A stretch of DNA of 64,000 bases from an uncultured Clostridia bacterium (lineage in GTDB: Bacteria > Bacillota > Clostridia > Lachnospirales > CAG-274): contig CANRIS010000008.1 of NCBI GenBank assembly GCA_947630725.1, forward strand, positions 25,700 through 89,699, given 5' to 3'. The notes below the pieces were generated by a model. It was not told where the DNA came from, searched no databases, and was given only the letters and a program-made list of their open reading frames with translations. A program made the position numbers and the translations under genes. Shown one piece after another: positions 19,301-27,767 of this stretch (within the stretch, counting starts at the first letter, position 1; the number at the start of each line of letters is the position of its first letter).

Positions 19301-22300
19301 GGCTCTTGACAAATTCTATGATTTTGACTTCTCTCTTATGAGCCAAAGTCAGAGCGATGAGGTCAGAATAAAGGCATATAAGGACATAGCGGATATAATT
19401 TCCGAAATAAAGAAGTATTTTGAGTATATCAGAACCCTCTACAGATATGACTATGACAGATATTATTTTTATACGGGTTATCTGATGAACGTCTGCACAG
19501 ATTATGATGATTTTGACCTTATTGAACCTTTTACGGAGCTGGATAGACAGTATTCCAAATTTTTCACTCAACGCCCCGATTATGAGTCGGAGGTAGTCTG
19601 TGACAGCAGCGTGGACGGCTGCGTAGGCTCATATGACATCGAAAGATATCCGAACGATACCGCTTCAAAATTTTTATATTATGTGGATCAGGTCAAAAAA
19701 ATGCTTTCGTCCTCCGAAACGGGAAATGTAGAGATCCACAGCCTTGAGGATCGTGAAAAATCCGATTCCCTCAGTCTTTTTGACGCTGTTCTCGGCAACA
19801 ACAACATAAGAATGGAGTGTATGGATAAGCAGGCCGAAATAGATCTCCGGCAGGCGAAAATAGATCAGCTTAAGGCGGAGCTTTTGGAGCTTGAAAAGGC
19901 CTTTGACAATACTCATTATTATGTGGCTCTCAGGTGGCAGGGAGATATTCTCACAGGAGCGGTTCTTGCCGAAAATTATAAGAGCTATGATGAGATCACG
20001 GCGGAAATCGACAAGTATATAGAGGCGTACAACACCCTTGATACCGTCAGCGGCTACAGAGGAGATCCCGACAAGTTTATACAGTGTATAAACGACATAA
20101 ATGCCGCAATAAACGAATCGGGCGTATACGAATATATAAACCACGGCTTTGACGAGGATTTGTTTGTTGAAAACTATGGCGCAGAGGCTACCCGGGGCTA
20201 TATGTATCTTGCCGAAAGGGGAGACGCTCTTTATGGAGATACCGCTCTGGCAAGCCTTATAGACGATCTGTCCGAAAATCCCGCAGAGGAGGCTTCGGAG
20301 GAGACAGATGCCGACTATAACACGGCTCTCATAAACAGAGCCATAGCTCAGGTATATGGAAACAGGGGCAAAAACGCTATTTTAAAGCGTACCTACGACC
20401 AATATACAGAGGACTGCAAATCAATGTATGATCAGCTCTATGACAGCTTCAAAAAGACGACCGTCACGGACGAGGACGGCAACGAAACCGAAGTATGCGA
20501 CATAACCGTTGAAAACATACAGAATGCCCTGTATACATACCTTATAGACAATTTTGAAATATACGAGCTGTATAACTATGACAAGGCCGGCAACATAACG
20601 GGTACTTATTCCATAGAGAAAAGCGAGCAGTCGGGCGGCGTTATGGAGGAGAATATCGTAAACTCCAACGAGGCCGCGACAGAACCCGAATATGCCGACA
20701 GCTTTGGTGCCATAACGGGCAATTTTGACAGCATACTTAGCTACACCCAAAAGGCTGACGAAAGCTACAAGAGTATGCTCTGTATAGCAAACGCCCTCCT
20801 CAGAGGCACGGGCTGTCTTACGGAGGATCAGCAGATGGCAAATGCGCCCGAGGTATCGGGAGCCGAGGGAGACGTGACATCTCTGTACTACAGAGGTTAT
20901 CAGGTGCCGAGCGGAAAGATCGGAGAGATGCTGACGCTCCTTGACAATATAAAAAATCTTTACAACACCCGAGAGGCTGCCGCAGTTATTATAAAAGATG
21001 CGCAGGCGTGCGGCCTTGATGCGGTTCTCAGAAATGATGTGTACTACTATGACCTTTATATCGAAAAATGTTCGCAGGCCGATGAGCTTTACAGGCTTCT
21101 TTACAGCGCAGCCCAGGCAGGCAGCGCCGCAGAAAAACAGAAGTATATAAACGAGTTTGAAGGCAAGGACTGGCTCATATTGGATGACGTGAATGTTGCG
21201 GGCGACCTTTCATCGGTAATAAAGGTAGACAAAAAGAAGATAACCACAAAGTATAAAAACATTGTGTGGAATACTGCGCTTATTACAGACGACAAAAAAT
21301 CCAACATATCGGCTGCGCCATATGAGCTTTATCAGCTTGACAGCAACTTCTGTGTGGGCGTTGCCGAAAACAACGGATTCATAATACCCATAGGCGCTCA
21401 GAAAAATCTGGACGTAAAGTCGCTTAATGCAAAGATAAAGCAGGAGATAAACGGTATAGGCGGCGTTGAAAACGTGGCCTATGGCTCGGAGGGAAATGTG
21501 GACTATCTGCTTTTCAGCGGAGAGAAAAAGTGGTTCAGATGTGCAGTTAAGACAAACGCAAAAACAGTCGATCTGAACAATATTTCGGGCTACAGCGGAA
21601 AATTCGACTGCGACACAGGCGATCCCCACTTTATGGAGTATGACAGAACAAGGATCACAGGTGTAAATCAGCTCTATGTTTCATCGCTTGACAAGGGATA
21701 TATACCCTATGACATCAATCTCAAGGGCAACGACAACAGCTCGATTTCAGAAAGCCCCGATCCGTTTGCGTGGGAGTCGGGCGACAACGCTTCGAGCTCA
21801 ACAGACGCATCAAGAGGTATAAGAGGAGCTTATTTCAAGGCGTGGTCCGATGCAAAGGGAAATGTCATTCTGCTTGGCTTTGACGAGGACGATATGCGCC
21901 TCGAAGAAACAACCGTAGAGCAGGGCGCTGAGGCCACCACCGAGCAGCTCATACTTTCGTTTGAATTTGAGGAGGACACAGAGGCCACTACCGAGGCGCG
22001 CAGAGAAATATCCGATGCGGATATATATGACGCTCATCTGTATGTATACAAATTCGCCACAAAGAAGGCGGAGATACCCGAAAAATATGACGATCCTCTG
22101 TCCAACTGGAAGAGCCCCGGCATAGACCTCTTTGACGCAGGCATAGAGCTTGAAGGCCCCTACGGAAAGCTGCTTCAGACCCCCGTCAACTTCTTTACCG
22201 TTATAAGGTCTACTATAATTATGCTGTTCTATGCCCTTGCGCTGCTGTATTCGGTATATCTGGGTGTCAAGCTTTCAAGAGCGGAGGACGAAGAAAAACA

Positions 22301-22511
22301 GCGTGAGGCGAAGGAACATATCAAGTGGTTCATTCTTGCCATATTCATTACGCATATACTCATCGTTCTTCTGTATCTGGGCAAAACCCAGCTAACGGCA
22401 TGGGAGGAGAGCGTTACGAACGTGACCGAAACCGAGGAGACGACCTCCGGGGAGGCTTGGCAGACACAGAATGAGCCTAAGACCGATGACGAAGAAGTAT
22501 CGTCACAATAA
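16365..22511 (+). CDS. Giant membrane-anchored extracellular protein ending in a pilin-like two-helix domain
   Basis: The 2048-residue protein begins with one membrane helix (about 13-30), then carries about 1900 residues of hydrophilic, Tyr/Asp/Glu-rich, partly coiled-coil sequence, including a very acidic stretch near 620-660. The C-terminal about 85 residues (from about 1941) are two hydrophobic helices with a charged loop that copy the VirB2-like subunit ('YSVYLGVKLSRAE', then a second helix). The start ATG follows AGAGGTGA. I recognise no enzymatic domain. The pilin-like end suggests that it inserts into or caps the same assembly, displaying a long extracellular arm. It is the largest gene in the window and the hallmark of this locus. 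Confidence 0.75.
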   Translation: MQGKNGIPPEYKLVIALGIIIFFAVVYFAGGGSRTLKLYMPLGNVTSSSEEAEKLIEVNYNDEMLEELSGGYTGAPKLVTSDDKVFFIPPEYCDGDYLRNFRVIGVNQSRAEEKVVKKGDETVSEYNGAVVVYGFQTTYREDYGKNYNFDYTPYDLTMDYDTSNSYFENMMKDISNNLNNTGVASINSYDEKYASDDEQDTQEEEIDISENIKTEKNPNAVDDSDFRVATVVMEHEIGKDYCTILYCDADACTVKDLGAGPYNLVTNLNDSALTVCYNNNMYVYSFDEDARSYASKERYAYSLDEFQKSTTFLNTMQGAKYATSTYEVIMDIEYSDWSKGWVYNYLKNMQTHYTFTLGQETDLYTYFSNIVSDQISKDEIKERFVDTKSYVDDAVEKAYKGYKKTFSGCISINNSSYVADDTYGNFKFTNKSNNTSWELENDFIYNMSETSLYGIIPITFHATAKGKVKITIVPKFSVKKEYDYTINDLILTQYTEYLNLKNTVRNLYLSRTISYSDYSLLSDGIKKYDSDLETIYESGLISQPLYKLINDKVSKRISYAIIMQMVITPKSANEDTEDEKLDAGELKEIATKYPSKIAEAYTSDMNLEKFMQEDNEEPDEEDEKEFEDIEEDDITDEELENEFEEDLMNEIQEYLTFNIDLSREENTIEKEDEIYSVTGVNEAKEQFDTAKGLYNKEYNQNLQKFNASEKTGPYAEAAKQNADGLEKLKADFAKIRDKQLEIDAETEILNSLKAEYDSMLDVYLENADNINDATERVLGSENTNKEKNSMGYYKSIETLLDPESERFGLQNSAIKQDYKDFIEKHNNFMQKCLVGADGMGVRATGLMIGGDRNAYYIRNYMIGRGGINSGNRYTTIVNYLVDLYSRYGLKRGYRPPGKLANALGDEGIPQGYNKVASGYEEEKMYEKSGYYFSVNKISADENGNFTQYNDGSMYNLSATPAFRDEITTEPDFSPEKFSAALDKFYDFDFSLMSQSQSDEVRIKAYKDIADIISEIKKYFEYIRTLYRYDYDRYYFYTGYLMNVCTDYDDFDLIEPFTELDRQYSKFFTQRPDYESEVVCDSSVDGCVGSYDIERYPNDTASKFLYYVDQVKKMLSSSETGNVEIHSLEDREKSDSLSLFDAVLGNNNIRMECMDKQAEIDLRQAKIDQLKAELLELEKAFDNTHYYVALRWQGDILTGAVLAENYKSYDEITAEIDKYIEAYNTLDTVSGYRGDPDKFIQCINDINAAINESGVYEYINHGFDEDLFVENYGAEATRGYMYLAERGDALYGDTALASLIDDLSENPAEEASEETDADYNTALINRAIAQVYGNRGKNAILKRTYDQYTEDCKSMYDQLYDSFKKTTVTDEDGNETEVCDITVENIQNALYTYLIDNFEIYELYNYDKAGNITGTYSIEKSEQSGGVMEENIVNSNEAATEPEYADSFGAITGNFDSILSYTQKADESYKSMLCIANALLRGTGCLTEDQQMANAPEVSGAEGDVTSLYYRGYQVPSGKIGEMLTLLDNIKNLYNTREAAAVIIKDAQACGLDAVLRNDVYYYDLYIEKCSQADELYRLLYSAAQAGSAAEKQKYINEFEGKDWLILDDVNVAGDLSSVIKVDKKKITTKYKNIVWNTALITDDKKSNISAAPYELYQLDSNFCVGVAENNGFIIPIGAQKNLDVKSLNAKIKQEINGIGGVENVAYGSEGNVDYLLFSGEKKWFRCAVKTNAKTVDLNNISGYSGKFDCDTGDPHFMEYDRTRITGVNQLYVSSLDKGYIPYDINLKGNDNSSISESPDPFAWESGDNASSSTDASRGIRGAYFKAWSDAKGNVILLGFDEDDMRLEETTVEQGAEATTEQLILSFEFEEDTEATTEARREISDADIYDAHLYVYKFATKKAEIPEKYDDPLSNWKSPGIDLFDAGIELEGPYGKLLQTPVNFFTVIRSTIIMLFYALALLYSVYLGVKLSRAEDEEKQREAKEHIKWFILAIFITHILIVLLYLGKTQLTAWEESVTNVTETEETTSGEAWQTQNEPKTDDEEVSSQ

Positions 22512-22620
22512 AAATAAAAAATATATAAAAGCGTCCGACCGATTTTTAAGGCATAGAGGGGAGCACTTTCCGCAAGTGTCTGTTATCGTTTGACAGCGCC
22601 GATAAAGAGAGGGAAAAAAT

Positions 22621-23901
22621 ATGAATGAAGACGACAACAACAGACCCAATGACATTGATTTGTTTCCGTATGGAGAACCCGACGAGGAAAGCGTAGAATT
22701 TCTTGAAAATGAGGATCATATCGAGTTTGTAGGAGGCCTTTTGGGGCAGGTTTTTGAGAGCGAGGAGGCGGCTCTTGCAGCCCTCGGCAGAATAGTTGTA
22801 AACGGCAAAAGACTCGGCAATGTCACCGATATTGCCGAGGCAGTAAAGATCATAAGGGACGCCCTTGCAAAGGGAGGCGCCGAAGCTGTTGAAGTAGAGA
22901 TAAACGGCGTACGCAGAACCATAGGTCCTGCCGGCAGCATGGACGACTCTATCTTGTTTGATACGGACGGCATACAAGAGAAGGATCGTGAACCTATTCT
23001 GTCATTTGGGGGAGGGCGCAAGAAAAAAGCCGAAGAAAACACAAACGAAAGTCCCGAGCCCGAGCCTGCTCCCAAAGAGCCCGAAAAAGCAAACGAAGAC
23101 GAGGCCGATAAGGCCGAGAAAAAACCCGAAAACGACAGAACCGAGGACGTCTATACCTTCACAAGACCCGATGAGTTTGACCTTAAGTATGACACATATC
23201 TCAACAGCTATATGGGCAGCAACGTAAGCGGCATTGTGGTGCTGAGCAGACTTTCGGGTATGAGGCTTTCATCAAGCGGAAACAGCAGGGAGGATCTCGA
23301 AAGAGCCGCCGACAGGCTCTATGTGAACGGTATGCCCGCGATTATGTTCTATGGCCTTGGCAAAAAGGAAAATATGACCGAGGAGGACTATAACACCCTT
23401 GGTATGTCCATAGCCAATACTCTGAGAGATACATTTATGAACGGAAATAAAGGCACATATGTAATGTTCAGAGGCGAAAGGGACGACAAGTTCACAGCTT
23501 TTACAATGAGCAGCGACACCCTTATAAACGAAAAGCCAAAGGAGGTAAAGCCCTATCCACGTCTTATGCGAAACCTTATTTCAAAGGAAAGCAGAGAAAA
23601 AAATATGGCTGAATATGATAATTATATAAACAATCTTCTTCCTCAGTACGAAAAGAGTATGAAGCTTAAGGAAATATCCGAGGATGCGCTCAAATCCGCA
23701 GCCGTGCTTACGCCGCTGGACAAAATCAAAAAAATGAGCATAAACAGCCTTCAGAAGGAACAGGGAATAGAGCAGAGGTCGTTTACACCGACAGCCCGAT
23801 CCGTCCAGATGGAAAAAACGGAGTCAAGCCTTGACAAGGATCCTGAGCTTATGGCGCCCGGCAGAGGTTCAAGGCGCAAAAAGCCTTCTGACTCCGAATA
23901 A
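22621..23901 (+). CDS. Acidic cytoplasmic protein of unknown function, last gene of the T4SS-like locus
   Basis: The 426-residue soluble protein has no signal peptide or membrane helix. Residues 1-105 are acidic and helical, a Glu/Pro/Lys-rich linker spans about 125-170, and residues 180-310 look like a compact alpha/beta domain. It starts after AGAGGG, 109 bp after the giant gene, and ends at a strong terminator. I do not recognise the family. Its place at the end of the operon fits a cytosolic accessory or substrate-handling factor, which is inference. Confidence 0.6.
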   Translation: MNEDDNNRPNDIDLFPYGEPDEESVEFLENEDHIEFVGGLLGQVFESEEAALAALGRIVVNGKRLGNVTDIAEAVKIIRDALAKGGAEAVEVEINGVRRTIGPAGSMDDSILFDTDGIQEKDREPILSFGGGRKKKAEENTNESPEPEPAPKEPEKANEDEADKAEKKPENDRTEDVYTFTRPDEFDLKYDTYLNSYMGSNVSGIVVLSRLSGMRLSSSGNSREDLERAADRLYVNGMPAIMFYGLGKKENMTEEDYNTLGMSIANTLRDTFMNGNKGTYVMFRGERDDKFTAFTMSSDTLINEKPKEVKPYPRLMRNLISKESREKNMAEYDNYINNLLPQYEKSMKLKEISEDALKSAAVLTPLDKIKKMSINSLQKEQGIEQRSFTPTARSVQMEKTESSLDKDPELMAPGRGSRRKKPSDSE

Positions 23902-23939
23902 TACAACGAATAATACAAATAAATATCAAAAACAAAAAC

Positions 23940-23968
23940 GGGAGCATATTTTCGGCTCCCATTTTTTT
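23940..23968. terminator. Bidirectional intrinsic terminator between convergent operons
   Basis: Stem GGGAGC/GCTCCC (23940-23945 with 23955-23960) is followed on the + strand by a run of seven T. On the - strand it is followed by GTTTTTGTTTTT. It closes the T4SS-like operon and the convergent sensing operon. Confidence 0.85.
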
Positions 23969-25628
23969 ATGACGACTTATCGGTGTGTAAAAGGCTTAGT
24001 GTGGTCTGTACGGTAAAAATTCCGCCCTCCGTTGTTATGTCAAGAATACTGTTGTATTTTTTGGCGATACCTTCCATCTGTCTCAGACCAAAGCCGTGAT
24101 TCAGCTTATCCCTTTTTGTGGTTCCCATAAATCCGTTTGTATTTTTACTGCGCGAGGGGCAGGAGTTGCTGCATTTTATGGACAGAAACAGTTTTTCCTG
24201 CTTTATTCTCAGCTCTATGAATTTTTCTCGGTTTGCATCGGTGTCTTTGGCGGCCTCGATGGCGTTGTCGAGCATATTTACAAGAAGTATGCAAAGGTCT
24301 TCATCGGGTATGTTGAGCTTTTCGGATACCGATACATCGGCTGTGAGCTTTACGTCCGAGGCTGCGGCCTCCGCCACGGTATACTGCACGATGGAATTTA
24401 CAGTATAGTTGTTTGAATATTCTACCCTCGGCATATTGACTGTATTGCCCAACAGCTTGTCCAGATATTCGCCTATTTCGGCTGTTTTGTTCTGTTTGTA
24501 CAAAAGATAGAGGGCTATTATGTCGCTTTTCCATCTGTGGCGCAGTCCCGATGTCTGACGAAAGCTCCTGAGTATGGTATCATAGCTTTTTTTGGCTATA
24601 CTGTTCTGCATTTTGAGCATATTGGCCTCGGCCTCAATGCCTATAAATGAAAATATATGGTATAAAAGCGCCGCAATTGCAAAGGCAGCTATTATTAAGA
24701 ACGTGAGCCAGTGTATAATGGACATATATGCGCCTGCCGAAAGTAACGAATCGATTATGCCGTTGACCATTTTGAACATACCGCCGTGATTTAAAGCGGA
24801 TATAAAATATACTGCGCCAAACACGGCGACCAAAACAATGCTTATGTATATATAATACTTAAAAAGCTTTTTTTGTCTGTTCAGTATAAAATATATGGCT
24901 ATGGATATGGGGGCTATATATTTTAAGCCGCTGTTTATAAACAGATGATGGAGCCATTCGGGCAGAAAATAATATCCGCTGCCCAAAGCCATATTATAAA
25001 CGGTCAGACTGCCTGCCGCAATAGCGATAAATATAAGGCTTATATCGGTTTTGCCCATAACGACCCCGAGAAGAAACAGTCCGCACAGTATTATAAATAT
25101 GAATGCCAGAATGCCCGTTGGTATAGTAAAATAGTTTGTGGACGCAACGGTGAACCTGTTGCGTATAAACTCGGAGGATACCTTAAGCATCGGCGGAAAA
25201 ATCCCTACGCTTTGTACGTCCAGGCATCTGAATATCATTTTTATATTGCATGAGACTGCTCCGTAGGGAAACGGCAGCTCAATATTGTTCATATTTATGG
25301 ATTCGCTCTGAGGAACGCATACGCAGCTATATACAAGCTTATCGTCAAAATAAATTTCTGCGCTGCAGCCTGCAAGGTTGAACGCAGCAAAATCTCCCAT
25401 CTGTATATTTTCCATAGGATACGAAAAGGTATAATATCCCTCTGTCTGAGGCATACCGCTGAAATTCTGTATATCGAACTCCGACGTGTTTCCGTCCTTG
25501 TCGGTATATTCCGCGCTCTGCCACTCTAAAAATATATTGGGAGAATCCATTTCGGTAAACAAATGGAGAAATAAAAATGTTATTGCGCATATGAGCACAA
25601 ATATCGTCAGACAAATATTTTTTTTCAC
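23967..25628 (-). CDS. GHKL-family sensor histidine kinase (AgrC-like), first paralogue
   Basis: About 553 residues. There is an N-terminal membrane helix, an extracellular beta-rich domain (about 35-165, 7TMR-DISM-extracellular-like), about six more membrane helices (170-340), then a kinase core. The phospho-acceptor is probably His364 in 'LRHRWKSD'. The ATP-binding domain has N-box 'NMLDNAIEA' and G-box 'NHGFGLRQM'. I prefer the GTG at 25628 to the GTG at 25637 because of spacing to AGGTGA and because 'KKNICLTIFVLIC' then lines up with the N-terminus of the second kinase at 32577-33959. It is the last gene of the sensing operon and probably shares the LytTR regulator at 31852-32559. Confidence 0.85.
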   Translation of the reverse strand: MKKNICLTIFVLICAITFLFLHLFTEMDSPNIFLEWQSAEYTDKDGNTSEFDIQNFSGMPQTEGYYTFSYPMENIQMGDFAAFNLAGCSAEIYFDDKLVYSCVCVPQSESINMNNIELPFPYGAVSCNIKMIFRCLDVQSVGIFPPMLKVSSEFIRNRFTVASTNYFTIPTGILAFIFIILCGLFLLGVVMGKTDISLIFIAIAAGSLTVYNMALGSGYYFLPEWLHHLFINSGLKYIAPISIAIYFILNRQKKLFKYYIYISIVLVAVFGAVYFISALNHGGMFKMVNGIIDSLLSAGAYMSIIHWLTFLIIAAFAIAALLYHIFSFIGIEAEANMLKMQNSIAKKSYDTILRSFRQTSGLRHRWKSDIIALYLLYKQNKTAEIGEYLDKLLGNTVNMPRVEYSNNYTVNSIVQYTVAEAAASDVKLTADVSVSEKLNIPDEDLCILLVNMLDNAIEAAKDTDANREKFIELRIKQEKLFLSIKCSNSCPSRSKNTNGFMGTTKRDKLNHGFGLRQMEGIAKKYNSILDITTEGGIFTVQTTLSLLHTDKSS

Positions 25629-25646
25629 AGACCTCACCTGTTTTGT

Positions 25647-25675
25647 ATTTTAGCACAAAAACTATAAGCTAACAA
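25647..25675 (-). promoter_or_regulatory. Promoter upstream of the first GHKL kinase
   Basis: On the - strand, TTGTTA (25670-25675) and TAAAAT (25647-25652) are spaced 17 bp, with an extended -10 (TTTGTGC before the box). The same TTTGTGCTAnAAT string occurs at the promoter of the second kinase. Confidence 0.5.
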
Positions 25676-25683
25676 GCCCCTGT

Positions 25684-27765
25684 TTATTCCCTCATAACCA
25701 GTATATACATACCCGAAAACAGGAAGAACAGAAGGAGCAGGCACAGGTTTATGCCCATATTGCCCGAATAGAGTATCACACTGTATATTACGGGGGCTGC
25801 GACGTTGCCGAGGCCACCTATTATGGCAGTACCTGTCAGCATAAATGAGCTGTCGGCGGTCTTTGCCTTTTTTGTATTCATAAGAGCGCTTGTTACCGAG
25901 GGGGCGCCGAAGCCGTCAAAAATACCCGTCAGAAGTGACGCAATAAGTATAGTTATGGCGTTTATGTCGGGTATGATGACAAGCACCGCCGCCGCCATTA
26001 TGAGCATCGAAATAAACGCCGCCGTCTTTCTTCTGAGGACTGTGGCTTTTTTAAGCATATAGCCGCTTATATAGTTGCCCGCTATGCCGTATATTAGAAA
26101 GCCGTATGTGACAGTCATAGGCGAAAGACCCTTGAGGTTCAGAGCAACGGGCATAAATGTGACTATAAACATAAGCGCAACCGCCACGACCCCCACCGAA
26201 AATATCATATTGAAAAGAAGCAGGGGAGAAACCGCAAGATGCTTCAAAAAAGCAAAATACGAATGCCGGCCGTTTTCGGCGGTGCGCTTTTTGTCTGTTT
26301 TTCCTATATAGGCGTAGGGCATACACAGAAGTACCGCAGTCATTATTATAAGCATAATGACAAAGCTTACGAGGTATACAGAGCTGTAGTCACCTGCGGA
26401 GGCGACTATGCTGCCCAGAGAGCCGCCTACGGTTATTCCCGTAAGAGTGCCTATGTTAAATTCTCCGTAGTTTATGCTTATATCCTCGGCGTTTTCCGAA
26501 CAGACCGAAATAAGGTAGTTTATTAGATATTTAAGAAGTCCCTGAGTTATGCCCAGAAATACAGAACAGATTATTATGGTATATATGTTGCTGAAAAGAA
26601 AGCACACAAGGGAGGGTATTATGGTACACAGTCCCGTCAGGAGGGTGTATTTTTTTATACCCGTCTTGTTGAATATAAGGGGGCTGATTGAAAGCATAAG
26701 AAGAAGAGCTATGGCCTCCAATGTTATAGGCAGCGAGGCGCATACCGAAACAGGCAGTCCAAGAATGCTTTCGCCCCTCGAATTTATTATTATTGCACCG
26801 TAGGGCAGGCCGGTGAAGGCTGCGAGATATACAAAAAACGATATGAATCTTATGAGAACAGGGACAGTCCGTGCGGTATTTGTCGCATTGTCGTTGTTTA
26901 TCCTTGTGTTTATTATCTTTCTGAGAGGTATAAATTCTATGATAACCATTATGCAGATTATAAAAGCCGCTGCGAGAGAGAAAAATATCCACATATAGGT
27001 CTTTTTTAAATAGTCGGAGTTGAGGTTTAAGCTTACCTTATAGTCTCCCCGAAGGGTTTTAAAGGCTGTTTCGGTGTATTCGCCCTCTGTGTCGTAGCCG
27101 AGAACAACATTGTCGATAAGCTCAAAATCCTCAAACCTTGTGTTGAATATGTTCTCCGAAGAAATATCCTTTGACTTAAGACCCTTGTCATAGAGAGAGG
27201 CTATTTCATCGGTGACATCTCTGAGGGCGAGCCTTGCTATATTGTCTACCGTATTTTTATAATAGTCTATAAGGAAAAGGGTATTTATGCGTGAAAAATA
27301 AGCCTTGTCATAGACAAGGACGATGTGGCCGAAGCCCTTTTCCGCCGCAAAGGGCTGAGAAAGTATCCTCCTGCCCATTATGTCCTCGGACAGGGGCTTT
27401 GTCTTAAGCTGAGGAGCCGCCGAAAACACAGGCGCAAGTCTGTCCGCTCCGTCATCGGCTGCCATATCAAAGCTTGCGGCTATGGGCTTGTTGGTTTCGT
27501 TCAGTATAACGGCGTCTATATGCTCGCTGTCATAGGATGCCGCATCTTTGGCGGCTTGGTCAAGACCCAGATAATTGTTTATATTAAGGCCTGTTTTTAT
27601 GCAGGTTTCGAGATCATCGGCAATGATCCCCATTTTGAAGCCGAGATACTGCTCCTGTATTTCGAGACAACTGCTGCCTGCGGAGGACTTCATTACCGCT
27701 GACGTAAAAACAAGGCATATCAGAATAATAACAGTGTTGATTATATATCTAAGATTCTTTTTCAT
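25684..27765 (-). CDS. MFS-type transporter with N-terminal extracellular sensor domain
   Basis: About 693 residues. The N-terminus has a membrane helix (about 7-27) and an extracellular alpha/beta domain of about 220 residues that resembles a Cache-type sensor. A further helix (about 258-280) is followed by a twelve-helix major facilitator domain up to the C-terminus. No DNA-binding or kinase domain is fused. The start ATG at 27765 lies directly after the stop of the upstream gene (TGATCATG), so translation is coupled. The neighbours are a binding lipoprotein and a SpoIIE phosphatase. The transporter part may serve as a receptor for the bound ligand rather than for bulk uptake; this is inference. 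Confidence 0.78.
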   Translation of the reverse strand: MKKNLRYIINTVIILICLVFTSAVMKSSAGSSCLEIQEQYLGFKMGIIADDLETCIKTGLNINNYLGLDQAAKDAASYDSEHIDAVILNETNKPIAASFDMAADDGADRLAPVFSAAPQLKTKPLSEDIMGRRILSQPFAAEKGFGHIVLVYDKAYFSRINTLFLIDYYKNTVDNIARLALRDVTDEIASLYDKGLKSKDISSENIFNTRFEDFELIDNVVLGYDTEGEYTETAFKTLRGDYKVSLNLNSDYLKKTYMWIFFSLAAAFIICIMVIIEFIPLRKIINTRINNDNATNTARTVPVLIRFISFFVYLAAFTGLPYGAIIINSRGESILGLPVSVCASLPITLEAIALLLMLSISPLIFNKTGIKKYTLLTGLCTIIPSLVCFLFSNIYTIIICSVFLGITQGLLKYLINYLISVCSENAEDISINYGEFNIGTLTGITVGGSLGSIVASAGDYSSVYLVSFVIMLIIMTAVLLCMPYAYIGKTDKKRTAENGRHSYFAFLKHLAVSPLLLFNMIFSVGVVAVALMFIVTFMPVALNLKGLSPMTVTYGFLIYGIAGNYISGYMLKKATVLRRKTAAFISMLIMAAAVLVIIPDINAITILIASLLTGIFDGFGAPSVTSALMNTKKAKTADSSFMLTGTAIIGGLGNVAAPVIYSVILYSGNMGINLCLLLLFFLFSGMYILVMRE

Positions 27766-27767
27766 GA

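Noticed and set aside
1..23901. Ordinary integrative conjugative element
   Set aside because: No relaxase, integrase, attachment repeats or replication genes are visible and base composition matches the surrounding chromosome. The left boundary is outside the window, so this is not final.
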